A stretch of DNA of 64,000 nucleotides from an uncultured Clostridia bacterium. Lineage in GTDB: Bacteria; Bacillota; Clostridia; Christensenellales; Borkfalkiaceae. Below the pieces are notes generated by a model, which saw only the letters and a program-made list of their open reading frames with translations, made no database searches and was not told where the DNA came from. Location of the stretch: assembly GCA_947625605.1 (NCBI GenBank), contig CANQOY010000002.1, forward strand, positions 60,399 through 124,398, read 5' to 3'. The first letter of the stretch is position 1. Every line of letters starts with the position of its first letter. A program made the position numbers and the translations under genes. Shown in pieces: positions 8,783 to 16,284 of the stretch.

Positions 8783-10384
8783 TTATATCTCTATGTTTCT
8801 GTATTTCCGTTCCGCCGTGGCGAAGAATACCGCGGCGTTGATGAGCGCATACACGAAGGCGAAGCCGGCCCCGAGAAGATACGCCCACATCTTTCCGTTT
8901 GCCACCGTCTTGGGAAGAAGCAGGCAGCCCGCGCCGTACAGTGCGGCGATCGTGAACCCGATGAGGAGCATGTAGATGATATTGATCTCCTCCGCCTCCC
9001 CGTTAGCCTTGGGCTTCAAGTTGGGGTTGGCAAGGTTCAGATTGACTCCGTTGAACACGAGCCCGACGACAAACACTCCCTGCGTGATGATGAGGATGAG
9101 GAGTTCCTGACTGTTCAAAAAGCCTAAACAGCCGAGAATGACCGCGCTCACGAGGAGCGCGCCGAGACTGACGCAGATATGAAGGACGGCCTTCACGCCG
9201 AGCTGGCTGCGGTAGGAGACGGGCACGAACTTGGTGATGTAGAAGCGCTTGCCCTCCACGCTCAGGACCTCTCCCGCAAAGGAGCAGATCATGACCATGA
9301 ACATCGAGACGACGAGCATGGATACCCCGAAGTTGATGCCCGCGCCGATCTGCGCCTCCCCGACGATATCGACGAGACGGTTGCAGAAGAACACCATGAC
9401 CGGGGTGGAGATCGCAACGCCAAGATAGAAATAGGAGTATGTTTTGGAGCGCAGCATCTCGCGGAAGGTGTAGCGGAAGATCGCCGGCCCGCTCCCGAGA
9501 TCGTCGAGAGCCGTACGCTTCACCGCCGCCGCGGCGCCGCTTTCAAGTGCCTTGTTCCGCACGTTCGCGGAGACGCCCCTCGCGAGCGCAACGCCCGCTC
9601 CGAGCAACACAGCGCCCGCCCCGATCAGCACGCCGAGGCCCAGCCAAAACTTTTCGAAAAAGATGAGATTTCCCAAATAATAGACGGGATTGTAGACGGT
9701 ATCCAGCGCGGAGAGGAGGCTCTTCCAGATTTCGAGCGTTCCCGTCTCCCAATTCCTGTGGATGAAGAACTGCGCCAACACCGTGAGGATATAGTAGTAC
9801 AGCGCAAAGCAACCCGCAAGAAAGATGACAAAGACCGCGAGCCGCACGACGCCGTGCTTTTCGAGGAGAGACACGAGATACATCACCGGAATGGCGATGA
9901 ATACCGAGAGCGCGAAGGGAATGAGCGGCATGAACAAGATCCCGAGGAACATTCCGAGCACGTACATCGCAGAAAAGCACTCTGCGGCAAAGCCGAATAC
10001 GATCATCACGGGCACGAGGAGCAGCGCCGAGTAGATCCAGAGGTCAATGTAGTTCAGGATGAGTTCGCTCAGGAACATCCGGAAGGGAGAAAGCGGGAAA
10101 CGCGCGGTGATCGCAAGATCCGCGGGACGGTACAGTCTCTTGACCTGCATGCCCGTCGCGGCGACCGTGAGGCCGATCGCGATCACGGTGAGATAGAGCA
10201 CGAAGAGCCGCTTCGGCGTGACGCTGAGTTTGGCTTTCAGGACAAAAGTGAGCACCCACACGAGCGCGAGGATCACGAGGATCGCGCAAAGCGCGGCGAC
10301 GGCGGTCATGACCGCACTCGCCTTGCGGTTATTGCGGTTCAGCCCCCATTTGAGTTTGAGCTGTAAACGGATATAATCATACAT
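8783..10384 (-). CDS. ABC-2 type transporter permease
   Basis: The protein has 533 residues from the ATG at 10384 (MYDYIRLQLKLKWGLNRN). The ORF-track start upstream adds an Arg-rich tail that is only the neighbour gene in another frame. About twelve transmembrane helices are visible, beginning with TAVAALCAILVILALVWVL. A cytoplasmic segment (FRYTFREMLRSKTYSYF) precedes the second half, as in large ABC-2 exporters. The start overlaps the ATPase stop as ATGTATGA, so the two are translationally coupled. It is presumably the membrane half of the transporter whose ATPase lies upstream. The substrate is unknown; linkage to the giant surface protein downstream suggests a role in envelope assembly. 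Confidence 0.85.
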   Translation of the reverse strand: MYDYIRLQLKLKWGLNRNNRKASAVMTAVAALCAILVILALVWVLTFVLKAKLSVTPKRLFVLYLTVIAIGLTVAATGMQVKRLYRPADLAITARFPLSPFRMFLSELILNYIDLWIYSALLLVPVMIVFGFAAECFSAMYVLGMFLGILFMPLIPFALSVFIAIPVMYLVSLLEKHGVVRLAVFVIFLAGCFALYYYILTVLAQFFIHRNWETGTLEIWKSLLSALDTVYNPVYYLGNLIFFEKFWLGLGVLIGAGAVLLGAGVALARGVSANVRNKALESGAAAAVKRTALDDLGSGPAIFRYTFREMLRSKTYSYFYLGVAISTPVMVFFCNRLVDIVGEAQIGAGINFGVSMLVVSMFMVMICSFAGEVLSVEGKRFYITKFVPVSYRSQLGVKAVLHICVSLGALLVSAVILGCLGFLNSQELLILIITQGVFVVGLVFNGVNLNLANPNLKPKANGEAEEINIIYMLLIGFTIAALYGAGCLLLPKTVANGKMWAYLLGAGFAFVYALINAAVFFATAERKYRNIEI

Positions 10385-11384
10385 GGCGCGTGCCCTCTTT
10401 CTTCCCGGCGTGCTTTTTCCCCTTCTTTGCGTCCGTAGCGGACACGGGCTTGTCCCCGCCCGAGACGGTTTCATCCCCCGTGGAGGGCCCTTCTTCCGCA
10501 GATGCCGCGCTCTGCGTAGGCGCCGACGGATACATGGGCGGATACATAACAGGGTACACGGGCGGCGGCGAAGGCATGGCAAAGGGATATGCCGCGCCGT
10601 TCCAAGGAGCGGGATAGCCGCCCTGCGGGAGGGCGTACGGAGCGGGCTGCGGCGCGAACTGCCCGGCCTCCTCCTGCATCCCGTTGAGTTCCATATAGTA
10701 TTTATCGAGGCTGAAATTCTTCTCCACTCTCAGATCGACGATGTCCGCGATCCTGCCCTTCCTGATGAACACGACCTTATCGCACACTTTCCGCACGACG
10801 TCGAGATTGTGCGAGGAGAAGAGCACGGCATGCTTATCGTCGGCATATTCGCGGATATAATTGCAGAGGAGCATCATGGTCTGATGGTCCAGCCCGACCA
10901 TCGGCTCGTCGAGGATCCAAAGACGGGGTCTGTGGACGAGCGCGCCGAGAATGCAGATCTTCTGCCGCATCCCGTGGGAATAGCTCGCGATCTGCGTATC
11001 CAGCGCGTAGCGGATCCCGAAGTGCTCGGCAAGCTCCCCCGCGGCATATTTTTTCTGCTGCTCCGTGGCGCCGTAAAGGCTCCCCATGTAATTGATATAT
11101 TCCCTGCCCGTCAGTTTTTCATAGACGGTGTGGTCGTCCGGAACGTACCCGATCAGCCGCTTTGCCTTCTCGGGCTGTCTGTTGATATCATAGCCGCCGA
11201 CCGTGATCGTCCCCTCGCGGAAGGGCAAAACGCCGATGATGCTCTTGATGATCGTGGACTTGCCCGCGCCGTTGCTGCCGACCAAGCCGACCACCTCGCC
11301 CGCGGAGACGGTAAAGCTCACGTCCTTCGCGGAATAGTTCGGGTTTTTCGCATACTGCTTTGAAAACTTCTTTAATACCAGCAT
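10377..11384 (-). CDS. ABC transporter ATP-binding protein with Pro/Tyr-rich C-terminal extension
   Basis: The start at 11384 has AAGGAG seven bases upstream; the ORF-track start is 25 codons too early. The 335 residues show a complete ABC ATPase: Walker A GSNGAGKST, a signature region ASYSHGMRQK, Walker B LWILDEP and the switch His in LFSSHNLD. This is the BcrA/CcmA type that pairs with ABC-2 permeases. After about residue 230 comes a tail absent from ordinary family members. It is rich in Pro, Tyr, Ala and Gln (PPPVYPVMYPPMYPS) and then becomes acidic and finally Lys-rich (KKGKKHAGKK). The tail is probably disordered and cytoplasmic. First gene of the operon. Confidence 0.93.
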   Translation of the reverse strand: MLVLKKFSKQYAKNPNYSAKDVSFTVSAGEVVGLVGSNGAGKSTIIKSIIGVLPFREGTITVGGYDINRQPEKAKRLIGYVPDDHTVYEKLTGREYINYMGSLYGATEQQKKYAAGELAEHFGIRYALDTQIASYSHGMRQKICILGALVHRPRLWILDEPMVGLDHQTMMLLCNYIREYADDKHAVLFSSHNLDVVRKVCDKVVFIRKGRIADIVDLRVEKNFSLDKYYMELNGMQEEAGQFAPQPAPYALPQGGYPAPWNGAAYPFAMPSPPPVYPVMYPPMYPSAPTQSAASAEEGPSTGDETVSGGDKPVSATDAKKGKKHAGKKEGTRHV

Positions 11385-11463
11385 TTGATCTCCTTGATGC
11401 TTAAAGCATAGATATATTTTCCGCAAAAAACCGTAGTCTATTATGAGCGGAAAATGCAAAGTG

Positions 11464-11493
11464 ATTATAACATAATCGCGCGAAAAAACGCAA
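11464..11493 (-). promoter_or_regulatory. Promoter of the ABC transporter/surface protein operon
   Basis: On the minus strand TTGCGT, an 18-bp spacer and TATAAT lie about 80 bases before the ATPase start. Confidence 0.6.
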
Positions 11494-11711
11494 CTGTCTC
11501 TTCCGTCCCGCCGCTCTCCCCGCCTTCAATGTTGATTGCTTTCGTATTTTGTTTGTATTTTTTGCAATTTCATACTGTTTTTGCATGTTTTTTTATTTTT
11601 TGACAAAAATATAACAAAATTTCACATTTTTTCCATGAGCGAAGACGCGCACGGCATCCGTTCCTTCCCGCCGAAGGCGGGGCGCCCTTCCCCGCACGCA
11701 TGAAACGGGAC

Positions 11712-11737
11712 AAAAAAAGGACGCATTCCGTGCGTCC
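11712..11737 (-). terminator. Terminator of the macrodomain-sirtuin operon
   Basis: On the minus strand the stem GGACGCA/TGCGTCC, with a 5-base loop, is followed by seven T. Confidence 0.88.
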
Positions 11738-11844
11738 ATAAAGCATCCTCTTTTTCATTTTAAGGCCTGCATCTCGGACATGCCCCCATCGTCCGCGCTC
11801 ATGTCTGCCATGAAGGCAGCCGTATCCGCGCAAAGCGCTATGTT

Positions 11845-12711
11845 TTAGGACGGGCCCGTACCGCCCGTAAGCCGACGGAGGACGCAGCCGATGTCCTCAT
11901 TCATGCAAATAGACTGCGCCTCGATCTGCGGAGGGCAGAGCGCCTCGCCGTCGTTGATACAGGCGTAGATCGCCTCCCTGTTCTGCGCGGTCAGCCGCCA
12001 GAACGGGTACTTGATGATCGCGGGCGTGTTGTATCCCACGCCGAGTTCGAGGTAGAGAATGTTGCCATGCCTGTGCGCGTTGAGAAACGCCTCGTAGCGC
12101 GCACAAGCCGCGTCCCAGCCCGCGTCCTGCACGAAAGTATTGTCGGCACGCAGGTTCACCGCCATCGGCCTTCCGCACACGGGACAGCGCGGGATGAGTT
12201 CGCTTGGGATCCGCATGTCCCGTTGCTCTGCTACCATGCGGCGGATCGCTTCCTCGTTGTCATACGTCCTGTTATGGCAGGGCACGGAGCACTGGAAGAG
12301 TCCGTAATCCCCCTGCGTGTAAAAGAGCCGCTTTTTCTCGAACCCCGCCTTTTGAAAACAGTGGTCCACGTTGGTGGTGACGACGAAGTAATCTTTCTCC
12401 TCGACGAGCCGAAAAAGCGCCTGATACACGGGCATGGGTGGGTCGCAGAAGCGATTGACGAAGATATATCTCGACCAAAACGCCCAAAATTCCTCGGGCG
12501 TTTTGTACGGATAAAAACCGCCCGCGTACATGTCGCGGAAGCCGTATTTCTCCCCGAAATCGGAGAAATATTTCTCGAAACGCTCGCCCGAATAGGTGAA
12601 GCCCGCCGCCGCGGAGAGCCCCGCGCCCGCGCCGATGACCACCGCTTCGGCGGAGGCGAGCGCCGCGCGCAGTCTATCTGTCTGCACCGAGAAGTCCTGC
12701 ATAAATTTCAT
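11845..12711 (-). CDS. Class M sirtuin (SirTM), protein ADP-ribosyltransferase
   Basis: The protein has 288 residues from the ATG at 12711 (MKFMQDFSVQTDRL); the longer ORF-track N-terminus is another frame of the macrodomain gene. The sirtuin NAD fold is clear: VVIGAGAGLSAAAGFTYSG and TTNVDHCF, plus zinc-ligand Cys pairs (FQCSVPC, RCPVCGRP). Where ordinary deacetylases carry the catalytic His, this sequence has Gln (TQGDYGLFQC), as in class M sirtuins, which transfer ADP-ribose to protein instead of deacetylating. The gene overlaps the end of the macrodomain gene by 38 bp. In pathogens this pair modifies and demodifies a lipoylated GcvH-like carrier; no such carrier or lipoate ligase is in the window. 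Confidence 0.88.
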   Translation of the reverse strand: MKFMQDFSVQTDRLRAALASAEAVVIGAGAGLSAAAGFTYSGERFEKYFSDFGEKYGFRDMYAGGFYPYKTPEEFWAFWSRYIFVNRFCDPPMPVYQALFRLVEEKDYFVVTTNVDHCFQKAGFEKKRLFYTQGDYGLFQCSVPCHNRTYDNEEAIRRMVAEQRDMRIPSELIPRCPVCGRPMAVNLRADNTFVQDAGWDAACARYEAFLNAHRHGNILYLELGVGYNTPAIIKYPFWRLTAQNREAIYACINDGEALCPPQIEAQSICMNEDIGCVLRRLTGGTGPS

Positions 12712-13450
12712 AGTCCCGTTCCTTGAACACATTGAATATGACCTTGATGTTACTCCCCGTTTCCCGCCTGTATTCCCGCACCGTGCGCACGGCGATCTCG
12801 GCGGCGCGCTCGTTGGAAAAGCAAAATTCGCCCGTGGAGATACAGCAAAACGCAAGGCTTTCGAGGTGGTTTTGATCTGCAAGAGCGAGGCAGGAGCGAT
12901 AGCAGCTTTCAAGAAGCCGCTCATGCCCGGCGGTGAGCTCGCCATTCACGATGGGCCCGACGGTGTGCAGAACGTACCTGCACGGCAAGTTGTAGGACTT
13001 GGTGATCTTCGCCCCGCCCGCAGGTTCATCGCAGCCCTGCGCTTCCATAATTTCGGCGCACTCCTGCCGAAGCTGAATGCCCGCAAACGTGTGAATGGCG
13101 TTGTCGATGCAGACATGGTTAGGCCAAAAGCAGCCGACAAGACGCGAATTGGCTGCGTTGACGATCGCGTCGCATTTGAGCGTTGTAATGTCGCCGCGCC
13201 AAAGATAGATGTCGGGCTGAACGGGCGAGAGGTCGGCAAGATCGGTGATGCCTTTCCGCCTGATCTCTTCCGAGAGGTACTCGTCCTGCACGCGCAGAAA
13301 CTCTTCGCGCGCCGCCATGGGCATGCGCACGTTGAGAAGCGCGCGAAGGAGCCGCCTCTGCAAAGTTTCGTCCGCGGGGACGGCCCGCGGTGCGCCCCGC
13401 TCGGCGAGCAGGTATTCGATCAAAAATTCACGTCTCTTCCTCTGATCCAT
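12674..13450 (-). CDS. Zinc-type macrodomain hydrolase linked to SirTM (ADP-ribosyl reversal)
   Basis: The protein has 258 residues from MDQRKRREFLIEYLLAE at 13450; the family begins exactly there. An N-terminal helical part (MPMAAREEFLRVQDEYL) precedes the macrodomain, which starts at LWRGDITTLKCDAIVNAANS and includes VGCFWPNHVCIDNAIHTFAG and the phosphate loop ISTGEFCF. Cys and His residues in that insert match the zinc-containing macrodomains found beside class M sirtuins, which remove ADP-ribose from proteins. Gene order macrodomain then sirtuin, with overlap, argues for a coupled on/off modification switch. No ribosome site is clear at this start. The motif hairpin at 13471 lies just upstream. 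Confidence 0.87.
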   Translation of the reverse strand: MDQRKRREFLIEYLLAERGAPRAVPADETLQRRLLRALLNVRMPMAAREEFLRVQDEYLSEEIRRKGITDLADLSPVQPDIYLWRGDITTLKCDAIVNAANSRLVGCFWPNHVCIDNAIHTFAGIQLRQECAEIMEAQGCDEPAGGAKITKSYNLPCRYVLHTVGPIVNGELTAGHERLLESCYRSCLALADQNHLESLAFCCISTGEFCFSNERAAEIAVRTVREYRRETGSNIKVIFNVFKERDYEIYAGLLGADR

Positions 13451-13470
13451 AGTCACAGTCAAATTACTGA

Positions 13471-13493
13471 GGGGCATGTCTCGGACATGCCCC
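13471..13493. repeat. Inverted pair of the CATGTC motif forming a hairpin
   Basis: GGGGCATGTC, a 3-base loop and GACATGCCCC form a perfect 10-bp stem between the cupin stop and the macrodomain start. Its arms are two opposed copies of the short motif that recurs across the window. It could double as a terminator of the cupin gene, although no U-tract follows. Confidence 0.7.
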
Positions 13494-13511
13494 CTCCGTT
13501 TTTGGTGCACG

Positions 13512-13868
13512 TCATCCGATGATGGCGTCCGACGCGGTAAATTCTTCCAGAGAATTTGCCTTTACCTGAATGCAGACATACTTGATCGCGCTCCTTTCGG
13601 ACGCGAAAAATCTGCGCTTGGCGGCGGGAGAGACGCGCAGCCAATCTCCCGCGGCGAGCGGAACGCGCTCTCCGTCGATCTCCGCGGCGCCCTCCCCTTC
13701 GAGAATGCCGTAGATCTCCTCGTTGTTCCTGTGCGCATGCATGAAGGGAACGCTCGCACCCGCGGGGAGCACGTTGATGCTGACTTCCGCGCCCGTGAGA
13801 TGAAGCGCTTCGTGGAGCTCCGTGCGGGCTCCCTCCCCTACGCCGACCTTGCTGTAATTTTCTGCCAT
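13512..13868 (-). CDS. Small cupin-domain protein
   Basis: The protein has 118 residues from the ATG at 13868, preceded by AAGGAGG at normal distance; the ORF-track start is far upstream in the divergent gene. It is a single conserved beta-barrel cupin: PFMHAHRNNEEIYGILEGEG carries the first His pair and Glu, and LAAGDWLRVSP is the second half. The metal-binding His set looks intact, and the family includes small sugar- or antibiotic-linked isomerase-like and sensor proteins. The substrate is unknown. It is transcribed divergently from an HxlR regulator with a palindrome between them, so HxlR probably controls it. Confidence 0.85.
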   Translation of the reverse strand: MAENYSKVGVGEGARTELHEALHLTGAEVSINVLPAGASVPFMHAHRNNEEIYGILEGEGAAEIDGERVPLAAGDWLRVSPAAKRRFFASERSAIKYVCIQVKANSLEEFTASDAIIG

Positions 13869-13902
13869 GGTTTCTGCCTCCTTTTCGATGGATCTTGCCG
13901 AT

Positions 13903-13931
13903 ATCATAGCACATCTCGGCGGAAATTGCAA
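13903..13931 (-). promoter_or_regulatory. Promoter of the cupin gene
   Basis: On the minus strand TTGCAA, a 17-bp spacer and TATGAT with an upstream TGTGC (extended -10 type). Confidence 0.75.
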
Positions 13932-13935
13932 ATAC

Positions 13936-13970
13936 GTTACTTTTCTATTATCATGTAATAAAAAGGTAAC
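13936..13970. promoter_or_regulatory. Palindromic operator between cupin and hxlR
   Basis: An interrupted palindrome with outer arms GTTAC/GTAAC and inner arms TATTA/TAATA around CATG. It lies next to the cupin -35 box and about 40 bases upstream of the hxlR promoter. It is the most likely binding site for the HxlR protein. Confidence 0.6.
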
Positions 13971-14009
13971 TATCAATACTTCCTTTTTTGCCGTTACGTT
14001 ATTTTTTGC

Positions 14010-14038
14010 TTGCAAAAGTCTTTTTCTTGTGCTATCAT
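14010..14038 (+). promoter_or_regulatory. Promoter of hxlR
   Basis: TTGCAA, a 17-bp spacer and TATCAT, followed by a short leader and AAGGAGG. Confidence 0.75.
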
Positions 14039-14060
14039 GGAGAAAAAGGAGGGCGTCATC

Positions 14061-14399
14061 ATGTTGACCAAGGAAGAACTTCCCGATTGCCCCGTGGCGA
14101 CCACGGTGCAGCTCATCGGCAACAAGTGGAAACTGCTCATTATCCGCAATCTGCTTACCTCGCCGCAAAGATTTACGGAAATGCTGAAAACGATCCCGAT
14201 CAGTCAAAAGGTGCTGACGGATAACCTGCGTGCGCTCGAAAAAGACGGACTTGTAGAGCGCGAAGTGTTTGCCGAAGTGCCGCCGCGCGTGGAATATTCG
14301 CTCTCTCCGCTCGGAATGTCATTAAAACCCATCCTCGACGCGATGAAGGAATGGGGCGCAGAGTACAAGGGCGGTTTGCGGGGAGAAGGCGCAAAGTAA
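14061..14399 (+). CDS. HxlR-family winged-helix regulator
   Basis: The protein has 112 residues from the ATG at 14061 (AAGGAGG eight bases upstream). It matches HxlR over its length: CPVATTVQLIGNKWKLLIIR at the start, RFTEMLKTIPISQKVLTDNL as the recognition helix-turn-helix, and the wing EVPPRVEYSLSPLG. The N-terminal Cys in PDCPV is the position that senses thiol or aldehyde stress in several HxlR proteins. It is divergent from the cupin gene across a palindrome, so autoregulation and control of the cupin are likely. No other target is evident. Confidence 0.92.
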   Translation: MLTKEELPDCPVATTVQLIGNKWKLLIIRNLLTSPQRFTEMLKTIPISQKVLTDNLRALEKDGLVEREVFAEVPPRVEYSLSPLGMSLKPILDAMKEWGAEYKGGLRGEGAK

Positions 14400-14444
14400 A
14401 GGCGCGCCTTCCAAACACGGTTTTATTTACGGACGAGGAAGAAA

Positions 14445-15233
14445 ATGTTTGTACAGATTTTGATCGCCTATCTGTTGCAGGTCGTTCTGATCTTCGGCTC
14501 CATTCTGCTGTTCGGCTATCTCATCGCCCTCTGCAACAGGCGGTTCTACGCCAACTTCGGCAGCCACAGCAGGACGGTCTGCTATGTCACGGGCTTCATC
14601 GGCACGCCCGTCCACGAGCTCTCCCATGCGCTCTTTTGCCTCATCTTCGGGCACAGGATCCGCGAGATCAAGCTCTTTCAGGTCGGCGCGGCGGACGGGA
14701 CGCTCGGCTATGTCACCCATACCTATAACAGAAAAAATCTCTACCAGCGGATCGGCAATTTCTTTATCGGCGTCGCCCCGATCCTCGTCATTTCCGCGAT
14801 CCTGTTTGCGCTTGCATGGCTCCTGATGCCGTCCATGGTGGGCCAAATGACCGCCTCCATCCGCGGCATGTCCCTCGCCGACGGGGTCGGAGGCGTGCTC
14901 TCCCGCCTGCTGCGCGCGATGGGCGCGTTCTTCTCCTACGCGGTCTCGTGGCAGTGGTGGGTCTTTATCGGGCTCGGCGCGTTTCTTGCGCTGCACATGA
15001 CCCTGAGCGGCGCGGACATCAAGGGCGCGCTCGGCGGACTGGCGTTTGTGCTGATCGTCCTCTTGGCCGCGGATGTGATCATCGGGCTGATCGGAGCGCG
15101 GCCGCTCAACGAGTTTACCTCGTGGCTCATGGGAGCCGCGGGGTACATGATCTGCTTCTTCACCTTGGCGCTGATCATTGACCTGATCGCGCTCGCCGTA
15201 TCCTTTTTATTCAGGGCCGTGCGGAGAAAGTGA
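14445..15233 (+). CDS. Polytopic membrane protein with HELSH zinc-protease motif
   Basis: The 262 residues contain about six transmembrane helices. GTPVHELSHALFCLIFG carries an HExxH-type motif (HELSH) inside a helix, as in site-2-protease-like M50 enzymes. The typical second M50 motif (LDG) was not found; the last part is hydrophobic and ends FRAVRRK. It may be an intramembrane metalloprotease or a relative that kept only the zinc site. It starts 45 bp after hxlR on the same strand and could share its transcript. Substrate unknown. Confidence 0.7.
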   Translation: MFVQILIAYLLQVVLIFGSILLFGYLIALCNRRFYANFGSHSRTVCYVTGFIGTPVHELSHALFCLIFGHRIREIKLFQVGAADGTLGYVTHTYNRKNLYQRIGNFFIGVAPILVISAILFALAWLLMPSMVGQMTASIRGMSLADGVGGVLSRLLRAMGAFFSYAVSWQWWVFIGLGAFLALHMTLSGADIKGALGGLAFVLIVLLAADVIIGLIGARPLNEFTSWLMGAAGYMICFFTLALIIDLIALAVSFLFRAVRRK

Positions 15234-15281
15234 CGCCGCGCGGCCGCTTCCCCTCTTCTGAAAATATTTATCCCGTCCGCG

Positions 15282-15309
15282 TTTAGAACGCCCGAAAATG
15301 CGGTATAAT
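15282..15309 (+). promoter_or_regulatory. Putative promoter of hsp20
   Basis: TATAAT at 15304-15309 with a weak TTTAGA box 16 bases upstream. No CIRCE element was seen. Confidence 0.5.
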
Positions 15310-15402
15310 AATATTGAACAAAGGAAGTGGTAGGAAACGGTGCCGGGCCCGCCCGATCCCCACAGCCTCCCGCGTGATGACAATCATGAAAAGGAGAAGA
15401 AA

Positions 15403-15816
15403 ATGATGAAACACGCATTGCAGACAAGAAATAATTTCGACCTCTTCGACGTCTTTGACGACTTCGTAAGACCCATCTTCTTTGAAGAGAACTACGATCT
15501 CCGCACCAACATCAAGGAGACCGAACACACCTATGAGCTCGACCTCGAACTTCCGGGCTACAAAAAGGAGGAAATCAAGGTCTCCCTCGAAAGCGGATAT
15601 CTCACCGTCTCCGCCGAAAAGCAGCAGAAGGAAGAGGAGGGCAAGAAGTATCTTCGCAGGGAGATCCACGAGAGCATTTCGAGGAGTTACTTCGTGGGGC
15701 AGGACCTCACGCAGGACCAGATCAAGGCGAAGTACGACAACGGGATCCTGAGCTTGGTCATTCCCAAGGAATCCCCCAAACAGCTCCCCGAAAATCACTT
15801 CGTCACCATCGAATAA
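15403..15816 (+). CDS. hsp20: Small heat shock protein, Hsp20/alpha-crystallin family
   Basis: The protein has 137 residues from the ATG at 15403, with AAAAGGAG upstream; the longer ORF start lacks a ribosome site. The alpha-crystallin domain spans about residues 35-130: YELDLELPGYKKEEIKVSLE at its start, YLTVSAEKQQ, SRSYFVGQDL, and the A-x-x-x-NGIL motif AKYDNGILSLVIPK. It binds unfolding proteins without ATP and passes them to refolding chaperones. A strong terminator follows the gene directly. Confidence 0.95.
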   Translation: MMKHALQTRNNFDLFDVFDDFVRPIFFEENYDLRTNIKETEHTYELDLELPGYKKEEIKVSLESGYLTVSAEKQQKEEEGKKYLRREIHESISRSYFVGQDLTQDQIKAKYDNGILSLVIPKESPKQLPENHFVTIE

Positions 15817-15825
15817 CAGCTTTGG

Positions 15826-15855
15826 AAGGCGCCCCGTTTCGGGGCGCCTTTTTTT
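15826..15855 (+). terminator. Terminator of hsp20
   Basis: An 11-bp perfect stem (AAGGCGCCCCG with its complement), a TTT loop and a run of T. Confidence 0.93.
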
Positions 15856-15887
15856 GCGGAAAAGAAAACCGCGCAATCGTCGCGTGG

Positions 15888-16250
15888 TTCACTTGGCGCA
15901 CCCTTGAGGGTGGAGCGGCGCAATTCTGCTCAACAGTGCGGTGCACTGTGAGCCGCACCGCGGCAGGAGGCGTGGCCTCGCCGACAGTATTGGTGGGGAA
16001 GGCTGCTTCTTGGCGCACCCTTGAGGGGTGGAGCGGCGCAATTCTGCTCAACAGTGCGGTGCACTGTGAGCCGCACCGCGACAGGAGGCGTGGCCTCGCC
16101 GACGGTGTTGCGGCGGTCCCTGCCGCCGCAACCGGGTCGAGGCGAAGCCGAGACTGAGGGGTGTCATTTCGAATTAGAACGCCACCCCTTCCGTCACTCG
16201 CGTTGCTCGTGCCACCCACCCCTCAAGGGGTGGGCAAGGGAAAATTTCAT
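15888..16250. repeat. MITE-like dispersed repeat, copy 1 (with internal partial duplication)
   Basis: This block is about 85-90 percent like the one at 50140. The right end, CCACCCCTCAAGGGG, is the inverted complement of the left end, CCCTTGAGGGGTGG, giving terminal inverted repeats. Inside are GC hairpins around GTGCACTGTG. The left half occurs twice in tandem here (about 15888-16010 and 16013-16100). The element lies directly after the hsp20 terminator, between convergent genes. Track ORFs within it are shared only because the DNA is repeated; there is no transposase. Confidence 0.75.
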
Positions 16251-16284
16251 TGCCCAAAAAAGCGCGGATGAGCTTCTTTGATGG

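Larger units (their letters stand above)
11385..11844. other. 460-bp intergenic region
   Basis: AT-rich near the ABC operon, which holds that operon's promoter. It also carries the terminator of the sirtuin gene and two diverged copies of the CATGTC motif (11777 and 11800). The 87-codon ORF in the track here has no family resemblance or ribosome site and crosses the terminator, so I do not call it a gene. Confidence 0.6.

Noticed and set aside
4766-9127. Long plus-strand ORFs (624 and 719 codons) opposite the Ig-like surface protein gene
   Set aside because: They are antisense shadows created by GC-rich codon bias: low-complexity Arg/Asp/Glu composition, no ribosome site, no family resemblance, while the minus frame has a signal anchor and Ig-like repeats.
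11570-11833. 87-codon minus-strand ORF
   Set aside because: It crosses the sirtuin terminator and an AT-rich tract, with no family resemblance or ribosome site.
15240-15403. Possible CIRCE or other heat-shock operator upstream of hsp20
   Set aside because: No TTAGCACTC/GAGTGCTAA inverted repeat is present; only a promoter-like TATAAT was seen.
15822-16281. ORFs within the MITE-like repeats, similar between the two copies
   Set aside because: Similarity is at DNA level including indels; no start signal and no transposase motif. Treated as repeat, not gene.
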